In this document: positions 45,051 to 53,738 of the stretch, piece by piece
Layout: each line of letters opens with the position of its first letter
Numbering within the stretch: the stretch's first letter is position 1
DNA from: an uncultured Erysipelotrichaceae bacterium
GTDB lineage: Bacteria; Bacillota_I; Bacilli_A; RF39; UBA660
NCBI GenBank assembly: GCA_902785135.1
Contig: CACZXL010000003.1
Span: forward strand, 1 to 64,000
Direction of reading: 5' to 3'
Length of the DNA: 64,000 nt
Program-made: the position numbers and the translations under genes
The notes under the pieces: generated by a model
Told to the model about the DNA's origin: nothing
Databases searched by the model: none
Seen by the model: the letters and a program-made list of their open reading frames with translations, nothing else

Positions 45051-45749
45051 ATGGAAGATTTCAAAACAAGAAAAGCAGAATATTTAAAGAAATTAAGAAA
45101 TAATCCTAAAATAGCAAGTGAAATTATTAAAAATTTAGATGATAGTGAAAGTGATCAAAAAACAATTGGAATAGTAATTGCTCCTGCAAATGATAAAGAA
45201 CTAGCATTTGCAGATTATCTTTTTTCATTTATGAGTGAAAGTGATTCGTTAGAGAAAGATATATTTAATGATGAAATTGAAAAAATACCAAATGAAGAAA
45301 ATGAGAGTATAGAATTATTTTCTGATATAATTAATGTTACAAAAAATGGTGAAGAATTTTCATCAATAGCGTTATCAAATCCTGAATATTTGGCTAAAGT
45401 ATTGTATCAATTTTATGTATCTTATATTTCTGATACAGAGAACTTTAGGGATGCAGTTGCACAAAAAACAGGATTTAATTTAGATAATAAAATAGAAGCA
45501 ACAATGTTTTTAATATATTTTGATAAGGCAGTAGAAATTTTAAAAAAACAATTTGATACTAAACAAGATATTATGAATTCTACAAGTGAGGATATAGAAG
45601 AATCAAATAGATTACTAAATGAATTTAAAAGATTACATAAAGAAGGTAAAAAAGAATGCACTATTGATTCACCAGAAGCATTTGTTAAAAAACTTACTAA
45701 TTTATTATGTGATGTTATATATAATTTAGAAAACGATAACGGTGACTAA
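45051..45749 (+). CDS. Acidic helical protein, unknown
   Basis: 232 aa. Not recognised. Mostly helical and acidic, no TM or signal peptide. Segments NPKIASEIIKNLDDSES, IGIVIAPANDKELAFADYLFSFM and ALSNPEYLAKVLYQFYVSYI are the most regular. It shares a 15-bp 5' leader (TTAATTGAAAGAAGG) with the NADAR gene downstream, suggesting joint control. Possible partner of that gene; no evidence of toxin or antitoxin motifs. Confidence 0.7.
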   Translation: MEDFKTRKAEYLKKLRNNPKIASEIIKNLDDSESDQKTIGIVIAPANDKELAFADYLFSFMSESDSLEKDIFNDEIEKIPNEENESIELFSDIINVTKNGEEFSSIALSNPEYLAKVLYQFYVSYISDTENFRDAVAQKTGFNLDNKIEATMFLIYFDKAVEILKKQFDTKQDIMNSTSEDIEESNRLLNEFKRLHKEGKKECTIDSPEAFVKKLTNLLCDVIYNLENDNGD

Positions 45750-45802
45750 GACGATTAAACTATATAATATAATAAAAATTATTAATTGAAAGAAGGTATA
45801 AA

Positions 45803-46684
45803 ATGATAGTTATTTATGATAAAGATATGAATGAAGTAGAATACAACGATTATGATGATCAATGGTTTAGACATGTATTTCCATTAGATAATTTTTCTAA
45901 TGTACCAGTACCAATGTATGGTGAATATTTTAAAACTGCTGAACATGCTTTTCAATATACAAAATTTATGGATACAAACGAAAAGGTTGCGTATGCAATT
46001 TTAAATGCTAGTACACCTGAAGATGCTAGAAATATTGCGCATTATTTTAAATCAGAAAGAGTACCTAATTGGTCTAAAATAAAATATGATGTTATGGAAA
46101 AAGTATTAAAGACTAAAGTAGAAAAAAATGAGTTCGTAAAAAGAATACTATTAGATACAAAGGATTATATAATCACAGAACAATGTATTGATGAAGATAC
46201 TGATTGGGGATTAGATAATAATAATCAAGGTGAAAATCATTTAGGAAAAATTTGGATGAAAATAAGACAAGAATTAATTGATAATAATGATATATATCCT
46301 TATGTATTAGGTTTTGATTGTGATGGAAGAGAAATCGAAGAATATATGATTTTAAAAGCTATATGGTCAAATGATTTTGACTTGGAAGAGTTACCAGAAG
46401 CAGATCCTAGATATTACTGCGCTATATATGGAGGAGATGGTAATGCATATGCGATAAGTGTATATCATGATTATACAAGAAAGCTAATTATGGAAAGAGA
46501 AAACATTCCTAAAAATAGAAGTATTCCAACAATAGTTAAACCAATAAGTGAAATGGAAAATTATGAAATAGGAATAGTTAATGAACATGATTATTTCTAT
46601 TATGATAGAAATAGAGAAGATTTAAAGAAAGCATTAAATAAATATTTAAAAAAGAAAAATAATGTAAAAAAGTTAGTGCCATAG
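45803..46684 (+). CDS. NADAR-family protein with C-terminal extension
   Basis: 293 aa. Residues ~20-165 match NADAR/YbiA: LDNFSNVPVPMYGEYFKTAEHAFQYTKF, ARNIAHYF with WSKIKYDVMEKVLKTKVEKN, LLDTKDYIITEQCIDEDTDWG and NHLGKIWMKIRQEL. Family members are N-glycosidases acting on ADP-ribosyl or NAD-derived groups; some reverse ADP-ribosylation. Residues ~166-293 are an extra domain (YPYVLGFDCDGREIEEYMILKAIW, YYCAIYGGDGNAYAISVYHDY) not known to me. The target cannot be told. Gene 45051 is its neighbour and possible partner. Confidence 0.8.
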   Translation: MIVIYDKDMNEVEYNDYDDQWFRHVFPLDNFSNVPVPMYGEYFKTAEHAFQYTKFMDTNEKVAYAILNASTPEDARNIAHYFKSERVPNWSKIKYDVMEKVLKTKVEKNEFVKRILLDTKDYIITEQCIDEDTDWGLDNNNQGENHLGKIWMKIRQELIDNNDIYPYVLGFDCDGREIEEYMILKAIWSNDFDLEELPEADPRYYCAIYGGDGNAYAISVYHDYTRKLIMERENIPKNRSIPTIVKPISEMENYEIGIVNEHDYFYYDRNREDLKKALNKYLKKKNNVKKLVP

Positions 46685-46752
46685 ATAATATGTAAAAGAC
46701 TTTTGACAGACAGATTGATTGTTATTTGTTAAATTTATATTGGAGGTGCAAA

Positions 46753-47325
46753 ATGAATATTGGAAAAAGAATTAAAGAATTTAGAGAGAAGATAAATATT
46801 TCACAAGAAGAACTAGCAGATAAAATATATACTTCTCGTCAAACAATATCTAATTGGGAAAATGATAAAACATATCCAGATATTAATAGTTTAAAATTAT
46901 TAAGTAATATTTTTGATGTATCTCTAGATAGTCTAGTGGAAGGAGATATAGATTTAATGAAAAAGACAATTAATGAAGTAGAAAGAAAGGAATTTAAGGC
47001 ATTATCAAATATTTATGCTATTGAACTTATTATAATGATATTAAGTGCTTATCCATTATTAAAGTTAGGTATAATAGGTATTATAATTTGGGGATTAATA
47101 GTAGTTATTACAATTGCTACAGCTTTTATAGTAGAAAAAAAGAAAAAAGAATATAATATTCAATCTTATAAAGAAATAGTAGCGTTTTATGAAAACAAGT
47201 CTTTAACACATGAAGAAAAAATACAAGAAAAAGCTAAAAGTTCTTATCAAAAGATTATTTATGCATTTGTAACTGCAGCATTAGCGTTTATTATTTTTCT
47301 TTTATTAAGTCATTTTATAGGGTAA
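46753..47325 (+). CDS. XRE-family HTH membrane regulator
   Basis: 190 aa from ATG 46753 (SD TTGGAGGTG). N-terminal HTH_3 (IGKRIKEFREKINISQEELADKIYTSRQTISNWENDKTYPDINSL), then a linker and three hydrophobic segments (~88-105, ~108-128 and ~170-188), so the DNA-binding domain faces the cytoplasm on a membrane anchor. Membrane-tethered XRE regulators are common in Bacillota; target genes unknown. Terminator directly after. Confidence 0.88.
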   Translation: MNIGKRIKEFREKINISQEELADKIYTSRQTISNWENDKTYPDINSLKLLSNIFDVSLDSLVEGDIDLMKKTINEVERKEFKALSNIYAIELIIMILSAYPLLKLGIIGIIIWGLIVVITIATAFIVEKKKKEYNIQSYKEIVAFYENKSLTHEEKIQEKAKSSYQKIIYAFVTAALAFIIFLLLSHFIG

Positions 47326-47326
47326 T

Positions 47327-47353
47327 AAAGTAGGAGTAAAATCCTACTTTTTA
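47327..47353 (+). terminator. Terminator
   Basis: AAAGTAGGA/TCCTACTTT with GTAAAA loop, T tract running into TGTTATAAT (47354-47362), the next gene's extended -10. Confidence 0.87.
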
Positions 47354-47362
47354 TGTTATAAT
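47354..47362 (+). promoter_or_regulatory. Extended -10 promoter
   Basis: A perfect TGTTATAAT, 15 bp before ATG 47378. Confidence 0.75.
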
Positions 47363-47377
47363 TAAATTGGTGATATT

Positions 47378-47788
47378 ATGAAAAAAGATTTATTAAAAAC
47401 AAATTGTTTTGATACTCAAGAAACAATGATAATAGTAGGAAGTTGTTTAGACAGAATGCAACCAGAAGCTTATAAAGAACTAGAAAAAATATCTAGTAAT
47501 ATTTATGATGTTTGTTTAGAAAAAGAACATTTAAATATGGTAGTTACTAAAATTATAGGTATGGTCGCAAGAGGAAAAATTAAGAAGTTAGTATTCGCTA
47601 CAGTTGATAAATCTCCTCATTGTGTACAACTTCATTATGTTATAAAAGAATTAGAAAACGCTATTGATATAAGTAATTTAGAAATAATTAATTATGTAGC
47701 GGTAGATAATAAATTAATAGAAATATCTTTAGAAACTATTTCTTTATCTAAAAATTTAAAAGAATTACAAGAAAAAGGAAATAGATAA
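47378..47788 (+). CDS. Conserved-looking protein, unknown
   Basis: 136 aa. Not recognised. ETMIIVGSCLDRMQPEAYKELEKI and IIGMVARGKIKKLVFATVDKSPHCVQLHYVIKELE suggest a Rossmann-like alpha/beta fold with a Cys in each half (Cys23 and the Cys of SPHC). No TM. It overlaps functionally with the Nudix gene 1 bp downstream, so the two may act on the same nucleotide. Confidence 0.75.
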   Translation: MKKDLLKTNCFDTQETMIIVGSCLDRMQPEAYKELEKISSNIYDVCLEKEHLNMVVTKIIGMVARGKIKKLVFATVDKSPHCVQLHYVIKELENAIDISNLEIINYVAVDNKLIEISLETISLSKNLKELQEKGNR

Positions 47789-47789
47789 A

Positions 47790-48224
47790 ATGGATAGATA
47801 TAAAATATATTGTGCAGTTCATTTAATTATGATTAAAGATAATAAAATACTTTTACAAAGAAGAAATAATCCAAATAAATATGGTTATGGAATGCTTGGT
47901 ATGCCCGCAGGACATTTAGAAGAAAATGAAAATGTATATGATGCTTTAAAAAGAGAAATGAAAGAAGAATTAGATATAGATATAACTAATAGTAAAATAG
48001 TACAAGTAATGAACTTAAAAGGTGAAACAGATACATATGATGCATATTTCTTTAATTGTGATTTTAATGGAGAAATAAAGAATATGGAAGAAGATAATTC
48101 TAAATCATTAGAGTGGATTGATATTAATTCTGATTTAAAAGATTTAATTCCATATGAAAAATATGCACTTGAAAAATACTTAGAAAGTGAAGATAATAAA
48201 TTTACTATTTATGGATGGGATTAA
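47790..48224 (+). CDS. Nudix hydrolase
   Basis: 144 aa. The Nudix box is complete: GHLEENENVYDALKREMKEEL fits Gx5Ex7REUxEExGU with LDI at the end. Preceding AVHLIMIKDNKILLQRRNN and GMPAGHLE are typical of ADP-ribose/8-oxo-dGTP/NTP hydrolases; substrate not determinable. Operon with 47378. Confidence 0.92.
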   Translation: MDRYKIYCAVHLIMIKDNKILLQRRNNPNKYGYGMLGMPAGHLEENENVYDALKREMKEELDIDITNSKIVQVMNLKGETDTYDAYFFNCDFNGEIKNMEEDNSKSLEWIDINSDLKDLIPYEKYALEKYLESEDNKFTIYGWD

Positions 48225-48240
48225 CAAATAATAATTGATA

Positions 48241-48263
48241 AAAGTAGGGTTAACCTACTTTTT
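48241..48263 (+). terminator. Terminator
   Basis: AAAGTAGG/CCTACTTT, GTTAA loop, T tract running into TGCTATAAT (48265-48273). Very similar to the 47327 cassette. Confidence 0.85.
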
Positions 48264-48264
48264 A

Positions 48265-48273
48265 TGCTATAAT
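48265..48273 (+). promoter_or_regulatory. Extended -10 promoter of rbgA
   Basis: A perfect TGCTATAAT, 23 bp before ATG 48297. Confidence 0.75.
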
Positions 48274-48296
48274 TGAATAGAAATGGAGTGATTCCT

Positions 48297-49157
48297 ATGG
48301 ATAATAAAACTAATATAAACTTTTTCCCTGGTCATATGGCAAAGACTAGAAGAGAAATAGGAGAAAAATTAAAATTAATAGATATAGTTTATGAAGTAGT
48401 AGATGCAAGAATACCTAATTCATCTAGAATTATAGATATAGATGATTTAATTAAAGATAAACCTAAAGTTATTATAATGACTAAGAAGGATTTATGTGAT
48501 ATAGAAAAGACTAATAAATGGATTAGTTATTATGAAAGTTTAGGATATAAAGTATTTTTAGTAGATTTAATTAATGATAAAAGTTTAGGTAAGTTATTTG
48601 ATTTGACTGATGATGTATTATTTGGCTTAAATGAGAAAAGAGAAGAAAAAGGTTTACTTCAAAGAAAATATAGAGCGTTAATTATGGGAGTGCCTAATGT
48701 TGGTAAAAGTACATTAATAAATAAGATTACTGGTAAGAAAGTTACTTCTGTAGGAGATAGACCTGGAGTTACTAAGAATATAAGTTGGATAAGAATTAAT
48801 GATAAGTTAGAATTAATGGATACTCCCGGTATATTATGGCCTAAATTAGAAGACCAAATTATTGCGTATAATTTAGCGACATTTTCTTCTATTAAAGATG
48901 AAATACTTCCTATAGATGAAGTTGCATGTTATATATTAAAGTATATGTATGAAAATTATCCAGATAGATTAATAGATAGATATGGACTTGATTATTTAGA
49001 TGAAGATGATTATACTGATGCTTATGAATTAATTGGTAGAAAAAGAGGATGTATAATTAGAGGTAATGAAGTAGATTACAATAAAGTATCTAATTTAATA
49101 ATAAGAGATTTAAGAGAAGGATATTTAGGTAAGGTAACATTTGATGAGAGAGTATGA
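48297..49157 (+). CDS. rbgA: Ribosome biogenesis GTPase RbgA/YlqF
   Basis: 286 aa. Circularly permuted GTPase: N-terminal FFPGHMAKTRREIGEKL, G4 IMTKKDLCD before G1 MGVPNVGKSTLINKI, G3 DTPGILWPK, then a C-terminal RNA-binding helical domain. It is needed for late 50S assembly. ATG 48297 is preferred over upstream TTG 48273 because GGAGTG lies 8 nt before it. rnhB starts inside its 3' end, the usual rbgA-rnhB pair. Confidence 0.96.
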   Translation: MDNKTNINFFPGHMAKTRREIGEKLKLIDIVYEVVDARIPNSSRIIDIDDLIKDKPKVIIMTKKDLCDIEKTNKWISYYESLGYKVFLVDLINDKSLGKLFDLTDDVLFGLNEKREEKGLLQRKYRALIMGVPNVGKSTLINKITGKKVTSVGDRPGVTKNISWIRINDKLELMDTPGILWPKLEDQIIAYNLATFSSIKDEILPIDEVACYILKYMYENYPDRLIDRYGLDYLDEDDYTDAYELIGRKRGCIIRGNEVDYNKVSNLIIRDLREGYLGKVTFDERV

Positions 49158-49761
49158 GAATAAATATATAGAGCAAGGGTTTAATGTAATTGCGGGTACT
49201 GATGAAGCAGGTAGAGGACCATTAGTTGGTCCTGTTGTTTGCGCTTGCGTAGTACTTCCAAATGATTATAATAACGATGAAATAAATGATTCTAAGAAAT
49301 TAACTGAGAAAAAAAGAGAAAAGTTATATGATATAATTATGAAAGATGCTTTAGCAGTAGGAGTATCTATAATATCTGCAAAAGAAATAGATGAGATAAA
49401 TATATTAGAAGCTTCTAGAAAAGGTATGATTGAAAGTTATAAAGAAGCAAATAAAAAGATAAAGATAGATGTGTTGTTGACAGATGCAATGAAAATTGAT
49501 ACACTTGATATTCCGGTGGAAAAGATTATCAAGGGTGATGCTAAAAGTATCAGTATAGCAGCGGCATCTATTATCGCAAAAGTAACAAGAGATAGATTAT
49601 TATTTGAACTTGATAAAAAATATCCAGAGTATGGTTTTAAAGATCATAAAGGATATCCTACAAAAAAACACTTGGAAGCAATCGAAAAATATGGTATATT
49701 TGATGAGTACAGAAAAACTTATGGTCCTGTTAAAAAAATAATTGAAAAACAGGGGAATTAA
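49144..49761 (+). CDS. rnhB: Ribonuclease HII
   Basis: 205 aa. Removes ribonucleotides and RNA from DNA. Catalytic acids in GTDEAGRGPLVGPVV (Asp, Glu), a third Asp in LLTDAMKID and DRLLFELDKKYPEYGFKDHKGYPTKKHLEA. ATG 49144 is used rather than TTG 49141. It overlaps rbgA by 14 bp and is followed by topA. Confidence 0.96.
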   Translation: MREYENKYIEQGFNVIAGTDEAGRGPLVGPVVCACVVLPNDYNNDEINDSKKLTEKKREKLYDIIMKDALAVGVSIISAKEIDEINILEASRKGMIESYKEANKKIKIDVLLTDAMKIDTLDIPVEKIIKGDAKSISIAAASIIAKVTRDRLLFELDKKYPEYGFKDHKGYPTKKHLEAIEKYGIFDEYRKTYGPVKKIIEKQGN

Positions 49762-49799
49762 TTAATAAAAAGTACAATAATATATATAGGAGGAAAATT

Positions 49800-51836
49800 A
49801 TGAGTAAGAATTTAGTTATAGTAGAATCTCCAGCTAAAAGTAAAACTATAGAAAAATATTTAGGTAGTGATTTTAAAGTATTATCTTCTAAAGGACATAT
49901 TAGAGATTTAGCTACTACTGGTAAATTTGGTTTAGGAGTAGATATAGAAAATGGATTTACACCAAACTATGTGGCTATTAAAGGTAAATCTAAAGATATT
50001 AGTGCTTTAAAGAAAGAAGCTAAAGCTGCAGATAAAGTATATCTAGCTACCGACCCAGACCGTGAAGGAGAAGCTATTTCTTGGCATTTAAAAGATGAAT
50101 TGGGACTAAAAGACAAAGATTACGATAGAATAGTATTTAATGAAATTACTAAGGGTGCAGTAACAGATTCATTTAATCATGCTAGAAAAATAGATGATTT
50201 AATGGTACGTAGTCAAGAAACAAGAAGAATACTAGATAGAATTATTGGTTTTAGATTAAGTAAGTTAATGCAATCTAAAACTGGTGGAAAAAGTGCAGGT
50301 AGAGTACAATCAGTTGCATTAAAATTAATTTGTGATAGAGAAGATGAAATAAATAAATTTGTTACAGAAGAATATTGGACTATTGATGCATTATTCCCAT
50401 CATTTACTGCGTCATTATTTAAATATAAAGATGATAAGATTGAAATTAAAAATGAATTAGAAGCTAGAAAGATTGAAAATGAATTATCAAATTCTTACAA
50501 AATAGAAAGTGTTGAAGAAAAGAGTAAAAAGAAACAATCTAAACCTCCATATATAACTAGTACTCTTCAACAAGATGCAATTGTTAAATTAAATTTTAAT
50601 TCTAAAAAGACTATGAGTATAGCGCAAAAACTATATGAAGGTATTAATATAGGTACTGAAACAGTAGGTCTTATTACTTATATGAGAACTGATTCTATTA
50701 GATTATCTAATGATTTTATTAGTGAGACATATAAGTTTATAGAAAATGAATATGGTAAAGAATATGTAGGTGCGGTTAAGAAGAGTAAGAAAACAGAAAA
50801 TGTTCAAGATGCACATGAAGCTATTAGACCATCTAGTATTCTTAGAACACCAGAAAAATTAAAAGAATATTTAACAAAAGATGAATATAAATTATATAAT
50901 TTAATTTACTATAGAGCACTTGCTTCATTAATGAAGGAAGCAACTCAAAAAGTAACAACATTAATATTAGATAATAATAATTATAAATTTAAAGCAACTG
51001 GTACAGTAACAACTTTTGATGGTTATTTAAAGGCATATAAAGCATTTGAAAATTCTGAAGATAAGGAACTTCCAGATGTTGCTAATTATAAGAGTGATGT
51101 TTTAGTAACCGATGATGTAGAATTAAAACAACACTTTACTGAGCCACCAGCAAGATATACAGAAGCCAAGTTAATTAAAGAGATGGAAGATCTAGGTATA
51201 GGTAGACCATCTACATATGCTGCAACTATGTCTACAATTGTAGATAGAGGATATGTTGAATTAAAAGAAAAGAAATTCTATCCAACAGAGATTGGTATAG
51301 AAACAAATAAAAAATTACAAGAATTCTTTAGTGATTTAATAAATGTTAAATATACAGCTAAAATGGAAGATGATTTAGATAATATTGCTAATGGAGAAGT
51401 AGTATGGAATGAATTACTAGATAAATTCTTTAGGAGGTTTGAACCAATGGTTGAAAATGCATTTGATAATATGGAAAAGAAAGAAGCAGAAAAAACTGGA
51501 GAAGTATGTCCAGAATGTGGACATGATTTAGTAATTAGAAAAGGTAGATATGGTGAATTTGTCGCTTGTTCTAATTACCCAACTTGTAAATATATAAAGA
51601 AAGAAGAAAAAGAAAAAGCTCCTGCAGTAGAAGTATGTGACTGTATTAAATGTGGAAGTAAGATAGTAGAAAGAACTACTAGAAAAGGTAAAGTATTCTA
51701 TGGATGCTCTAACTTCCCTAAATGTAAAGAAGCATATTGGGATAAACCAGTAGGTGAAAAATGTCCAGAATGTAACAGTATGCTTGTAGAAAAAGATGGT
51801 GCTATTAAATGCTCATCTTGTGATTATGAAAAATAG
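49800..51836 (+). CDS. topA: DNA topoisomerase I
   Basis: 678 aa type IA enzyme that relaxes negative supercoils. TOPRIM (NLVIVESPAKSKTIEKYLG; TDPDREGEAISWHL), nucleophile Tyr in GLITYMRTDSIRLS, and GIGRPSTYAATMSTI. The C-terminus has three zinc-ribbon-like motifs (CPECG...CSNYPTC; CIKCG...CSNFPKC; CPEC...CSSC). SD AGGAGG. The serS T-box promoter starts 2 bp after its stop, with no terminator between. Confidence 0.97.
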   Translation: MSKNLVIVESPAKSKTIEKYLGSDFKVLSSKGHIRDLATTGKFGLGVDIENGFTPNYVAIKGKSKDISALKKEAKAADKVYLATDPDREGEAISWHLKDELGLKDKDYDRIVFNEITKGAVTDSFNHARKIDDLMVRSQETRRILDRIIGFRLSKLMQSKTGGKSAGRVQSVALKLICDREDEINKFVTEEYWTIDALFPSFTASLFKYKDDKIEIKNELEARKIENELSNSYKIESVEEKSKKKQSKPPYITSTLQQDAIVKLNFNSKKTMSIAQKLYEGINIGTETVGLITYMRTDSIRLSNDFISETYKFIENEYGKEYVGAVKKSKKTENVQDAHEAIRPSSILRTPEKLKEYLTKDEYKLYNLIYYRALASLMKEATQKVTTLILDNNNYKFKATGTVTTFDGYLKAYKAFENSEDKELPDVANYKSDVLVTDDVELKQHFTEPPARYTEAKLIKEMEDLGIGRPSTYAATMSTIVDRGYVELKEKKFYPTEIGIETNKKLQEFFSDLINVKYTAKMEDDLDNIANGEVVWNELLDKFFRRFEPMVENAFDNMEKKEAEKTGEVCPECGHDLVIRKGRYGEFVACSNYPTCKYIKKEEKEKAPAVEVCDCIKCGSKIVERTTRKGKVFYGCSNFPKCKEAYWDKPVGEKCPECNSMLVEKDGAIKCSSCDYEK

Positions 51837-51838
51837 TA

Positions 51839-51867
51839 TTGACTATAAATTAGTTTTGTAATAAAAT
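51839..51867 (+). promoter_or_regulatory. Promoter of serS T-box operon
   Basis: TTGACT (51839-51844), 17 bp, TAAAAT (51862-51867), identical hexamers to the tyrS T-box promoter. Confidence 0.85.
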
Positions 51868-51873
51868 TTATTT

Positions 51874-52066
51874 AAAGCGAAAATATAGGACTAGTAATAA
51901 AATAATTTATTAGTAGAGAGTTAGCGGATGGTGAAAGCTATCATAAATATTTTATGAATCTACCTATTAGCGGCACTAATACTGCCCGGTTAAAACCGTT
52001 ATTAAATTAAGTTAAATAAAGGATGGTACCGTCATTAGACTCCTTGTCTAGGTATCATCCTTTTTT
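51874..52066 (+). promoter_or_regulatory. T-box leader (serine)
   Basis: Stem I shows AGAGAGTTAGCGGATGGTGAAAGCTATC-type distal elements (51914 onward). The specifier context GAA-TCT-A (51956-51962) gives UCU, serine. The T-box AAGGATGGTACCG (52019-52031) can pair AAGGA with TCCTT (52041-52045) as antiterminator. The competing terminator is GGATGGTACC (52021-52030) with GGTATCATCC (52051-52060) and TTTTTT. Uncharged tRNA-Ser should favour read-through to the DUF1653 and serS genes. Confidence 0.93.
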
Positions 52067-52086
52067 ATTATTTAAGGAGGAATAAT

Positions 52087-52392
52087 ATGGAAGAAAGAAA
52101 ATTTGAAATAGGGGATATAGTTCAGCATTTTAAGAGAGAGACTGTCTCGGAAGAAAGATTACAAGATGATCCAAATGTTTATTTATATGAGATTATTGGT
52201 ACATCTAGACACACTGAAACAAAAGAAGAGTTAATGATATATAAACCATTATATGAAACAGATTGTGTTGATGGAGTTGATTATGCTGCTAGACCACTAG
52301 ATATGTTTATGTCAGAAGTTGATCATGAAAAATATCCGGATATTAAACAAAAATATAGATTTGAATTATTTAATAAAGAGATGGAGGAATAA
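52087..52392 (+). CDS. DUF1653 protein
   Basis: 101 aa. FEIGDIVQHFKRE, YLYEIIGTSRHTETKEELMIYKPLY and ARPLDMFMSEVDHEKYPDIKQKYRFE match DUF1653 (usual HFKGxxY...AxHSETxE...YxxLY...RPxxMF). Function unknown. First gene behind the serine T-box and 2 bp before serS, so its dose follows serine charging. Confidence 0.88.
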   Translation: MEERKFEIGDIVQHFKRETVSEERLQDDPNVYLYEIIGTSRHTETKEELMIYKPLYETDCVDGVDYAARPLDMFMSEVDHEKYPDIKQKYRFELFNKEMEE

Positions 52393-52394
52393 TT

Positions 52395-53687
52395 ATGTTA
52401 GATATTAAATTTGTAAGAGAAAATCCTGATAAGGTAAAAGAAAATATTAAAAAGAAATTTCAAGATAAGAAATTAGAATTAGTTGATAAAGTTATTAAGT
52501 TAGATGAAGAATATAGAGAAATAAAAGTTAAAGCTGATAACTATAGAAAAGAAAGAAATGAAATAAGTGATAATATTGGTGCTTTAATGAGAGAAGGTAA
52601 GAAAGAAGAAGGCCTTGCCTTAAAAGATAAAGTAACTAAGATTAATGATGAATTAAAAGGTTTAGAAGAAAAAGAAGAAACATTAAGTAAAGAAATAAAA
52701 GAAATAATGTTCTTAATACCAAATATAGTCGCAGATGATGTACCTATTGGAGAAGATGACAGTAAGAATGTTGATATAGAACATATTGGTGAACCAGTAG
52801 TTCCTGATTTTGAAGTTCCATATCACGCAGATATCATGGCAAGTTTTAGTGGACTTGATAAAGAAGCTGCTGCAAGAGTATCTGGAAATGGTTTTTATTA
52901 TTTAGTTGGTGATATCGCAAGATTACATAGTGCTGTTTTAAGTTATGCTAGAGACTTTATGATTAATAAGGGATTCACATACTGTATTCCACCTTTTATG
53001 ATTAGAAGCGATGCGGTTGATGGAGTTATGTCTTTTGAAGAAAAAGAAGCTATGATGTATAAAGTTGAAGGTGAAGATTTATACTTGATTGGTACTTCAG
53101 AACACTCTATGATTGCGAAATTTAAAGATCAAATATTAAAAGAAGAAGAACTTCCTATAACTATGACTAGTTATTCACCATGTTTTAGAAAAGAAGTTGG
53201 TGCGCATGGTATAGAAGAAAGAGGAGTTTATAGAATTCATCAATTTGAAAAACAAGAAATGATTGTTATTTGTAAACCAGAAGATAGTGAAGCTTGGTAT
53301 GAAAAAATGCTTAATTATACAGTAGAATTATTTAGAACACTAGATATTCCAGTTAGAAAATTAGTATGCTGTACTGGAGATCTTGCTGATCTTAAATATA
53401 GATCATGTGATGTTGAAGCATGGAGCCCAAGACAAAAAACATATTTTGAAGTTGGATCATGTTCTAACTTAACTGATGCTCAAGCTAGAAGACTTGGTAT
53501 TAGATATAAAGATAAAGATGGTAATAAGACTTTAGCGCATACTTTAAATAATACAGTTATCGCTCCACCTAGAATGTTAATTGCGTTCTTAGAAAATAAC
53601 TTACAAGCAGATGGAACAGTTAAAATACCAGAAGCTTTAAGACCTTATATGGGTGGAGTAGAAAAGTTAGTGCCAAATAATAAATAA
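52395..53687 (+). CDS. serS: Seryl-tRNA synthetase
   Basis: 430 aa class II synthetase. N-terminal coiled-coil arm (~25-105) contacts tRNA-Ser; the catalytic core shows GNGFYYLVGDIARLHSAVLSYARDFM, TSEHSMIAKF, FRKEVGAHG, RIHQFEKQEM (motif 2), YRSCDVEAWSPRQ and motif 3 NNTVIAPPRMLIAFLENN. Complete. Controlled by the serine T-box upstream. Confidence 0.97.
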   Translation: MLDIKFVRENPDKVKENIKKKFQDKKLELVDKVIKLDEEYREIKVKADNYRKERNEISDNIGALMREGKKEEGLALKDKVTKINDELKGLEEKEETLSKEIKEIMFLIPNIVADDVPIGEDDSKNVDIEHIGEPVVPDFEVPYHADIMASFSGLDKEAAARVSGNGFYYLVGDIARLHSAVLSYARDFMINKGFTYCIPPFMIRSDAVDGVMSFEEKEAMMYKVEGEDLYLIGTSEHSMIAKFKDQILKEEELPITMTSYSPCFRKEVGAHGIEERGVYRIHQFEKQEMIVICKPEDSEAWYEKMLNYTVELFRTLDIPVRKLVCCTGDLADLKYRSCDVEAWSPRQKTYFEVGSCSNLTDAQARRLGIRYKDKDGNKTLAHTLNNTVIAPPRMLIAFLENNLQADGTVKIPEALRPYMGGVEKLVPNNK

Positions 53688-53716
53688 GAAGATTGATTTT
53701 AATCTTCTTTTTTTTT
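53686..53716 (+). terminator. Terminator of serS operon
   Basis: AAGAAGATT/AATCTTCTT, GATTTT loop, long T run, followed at once by TATAAT (53716-53721). Confidence 0.88.
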
Positions 53717-53738
53717 ATAATTTATATAGGTGATTAAA

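Noticed and set aside
46703-46731. Strong promoter before the XRE regulator
   Set aside because: TTGACA is present at 46703 but no good -10 lies 16-18 bp downstream.
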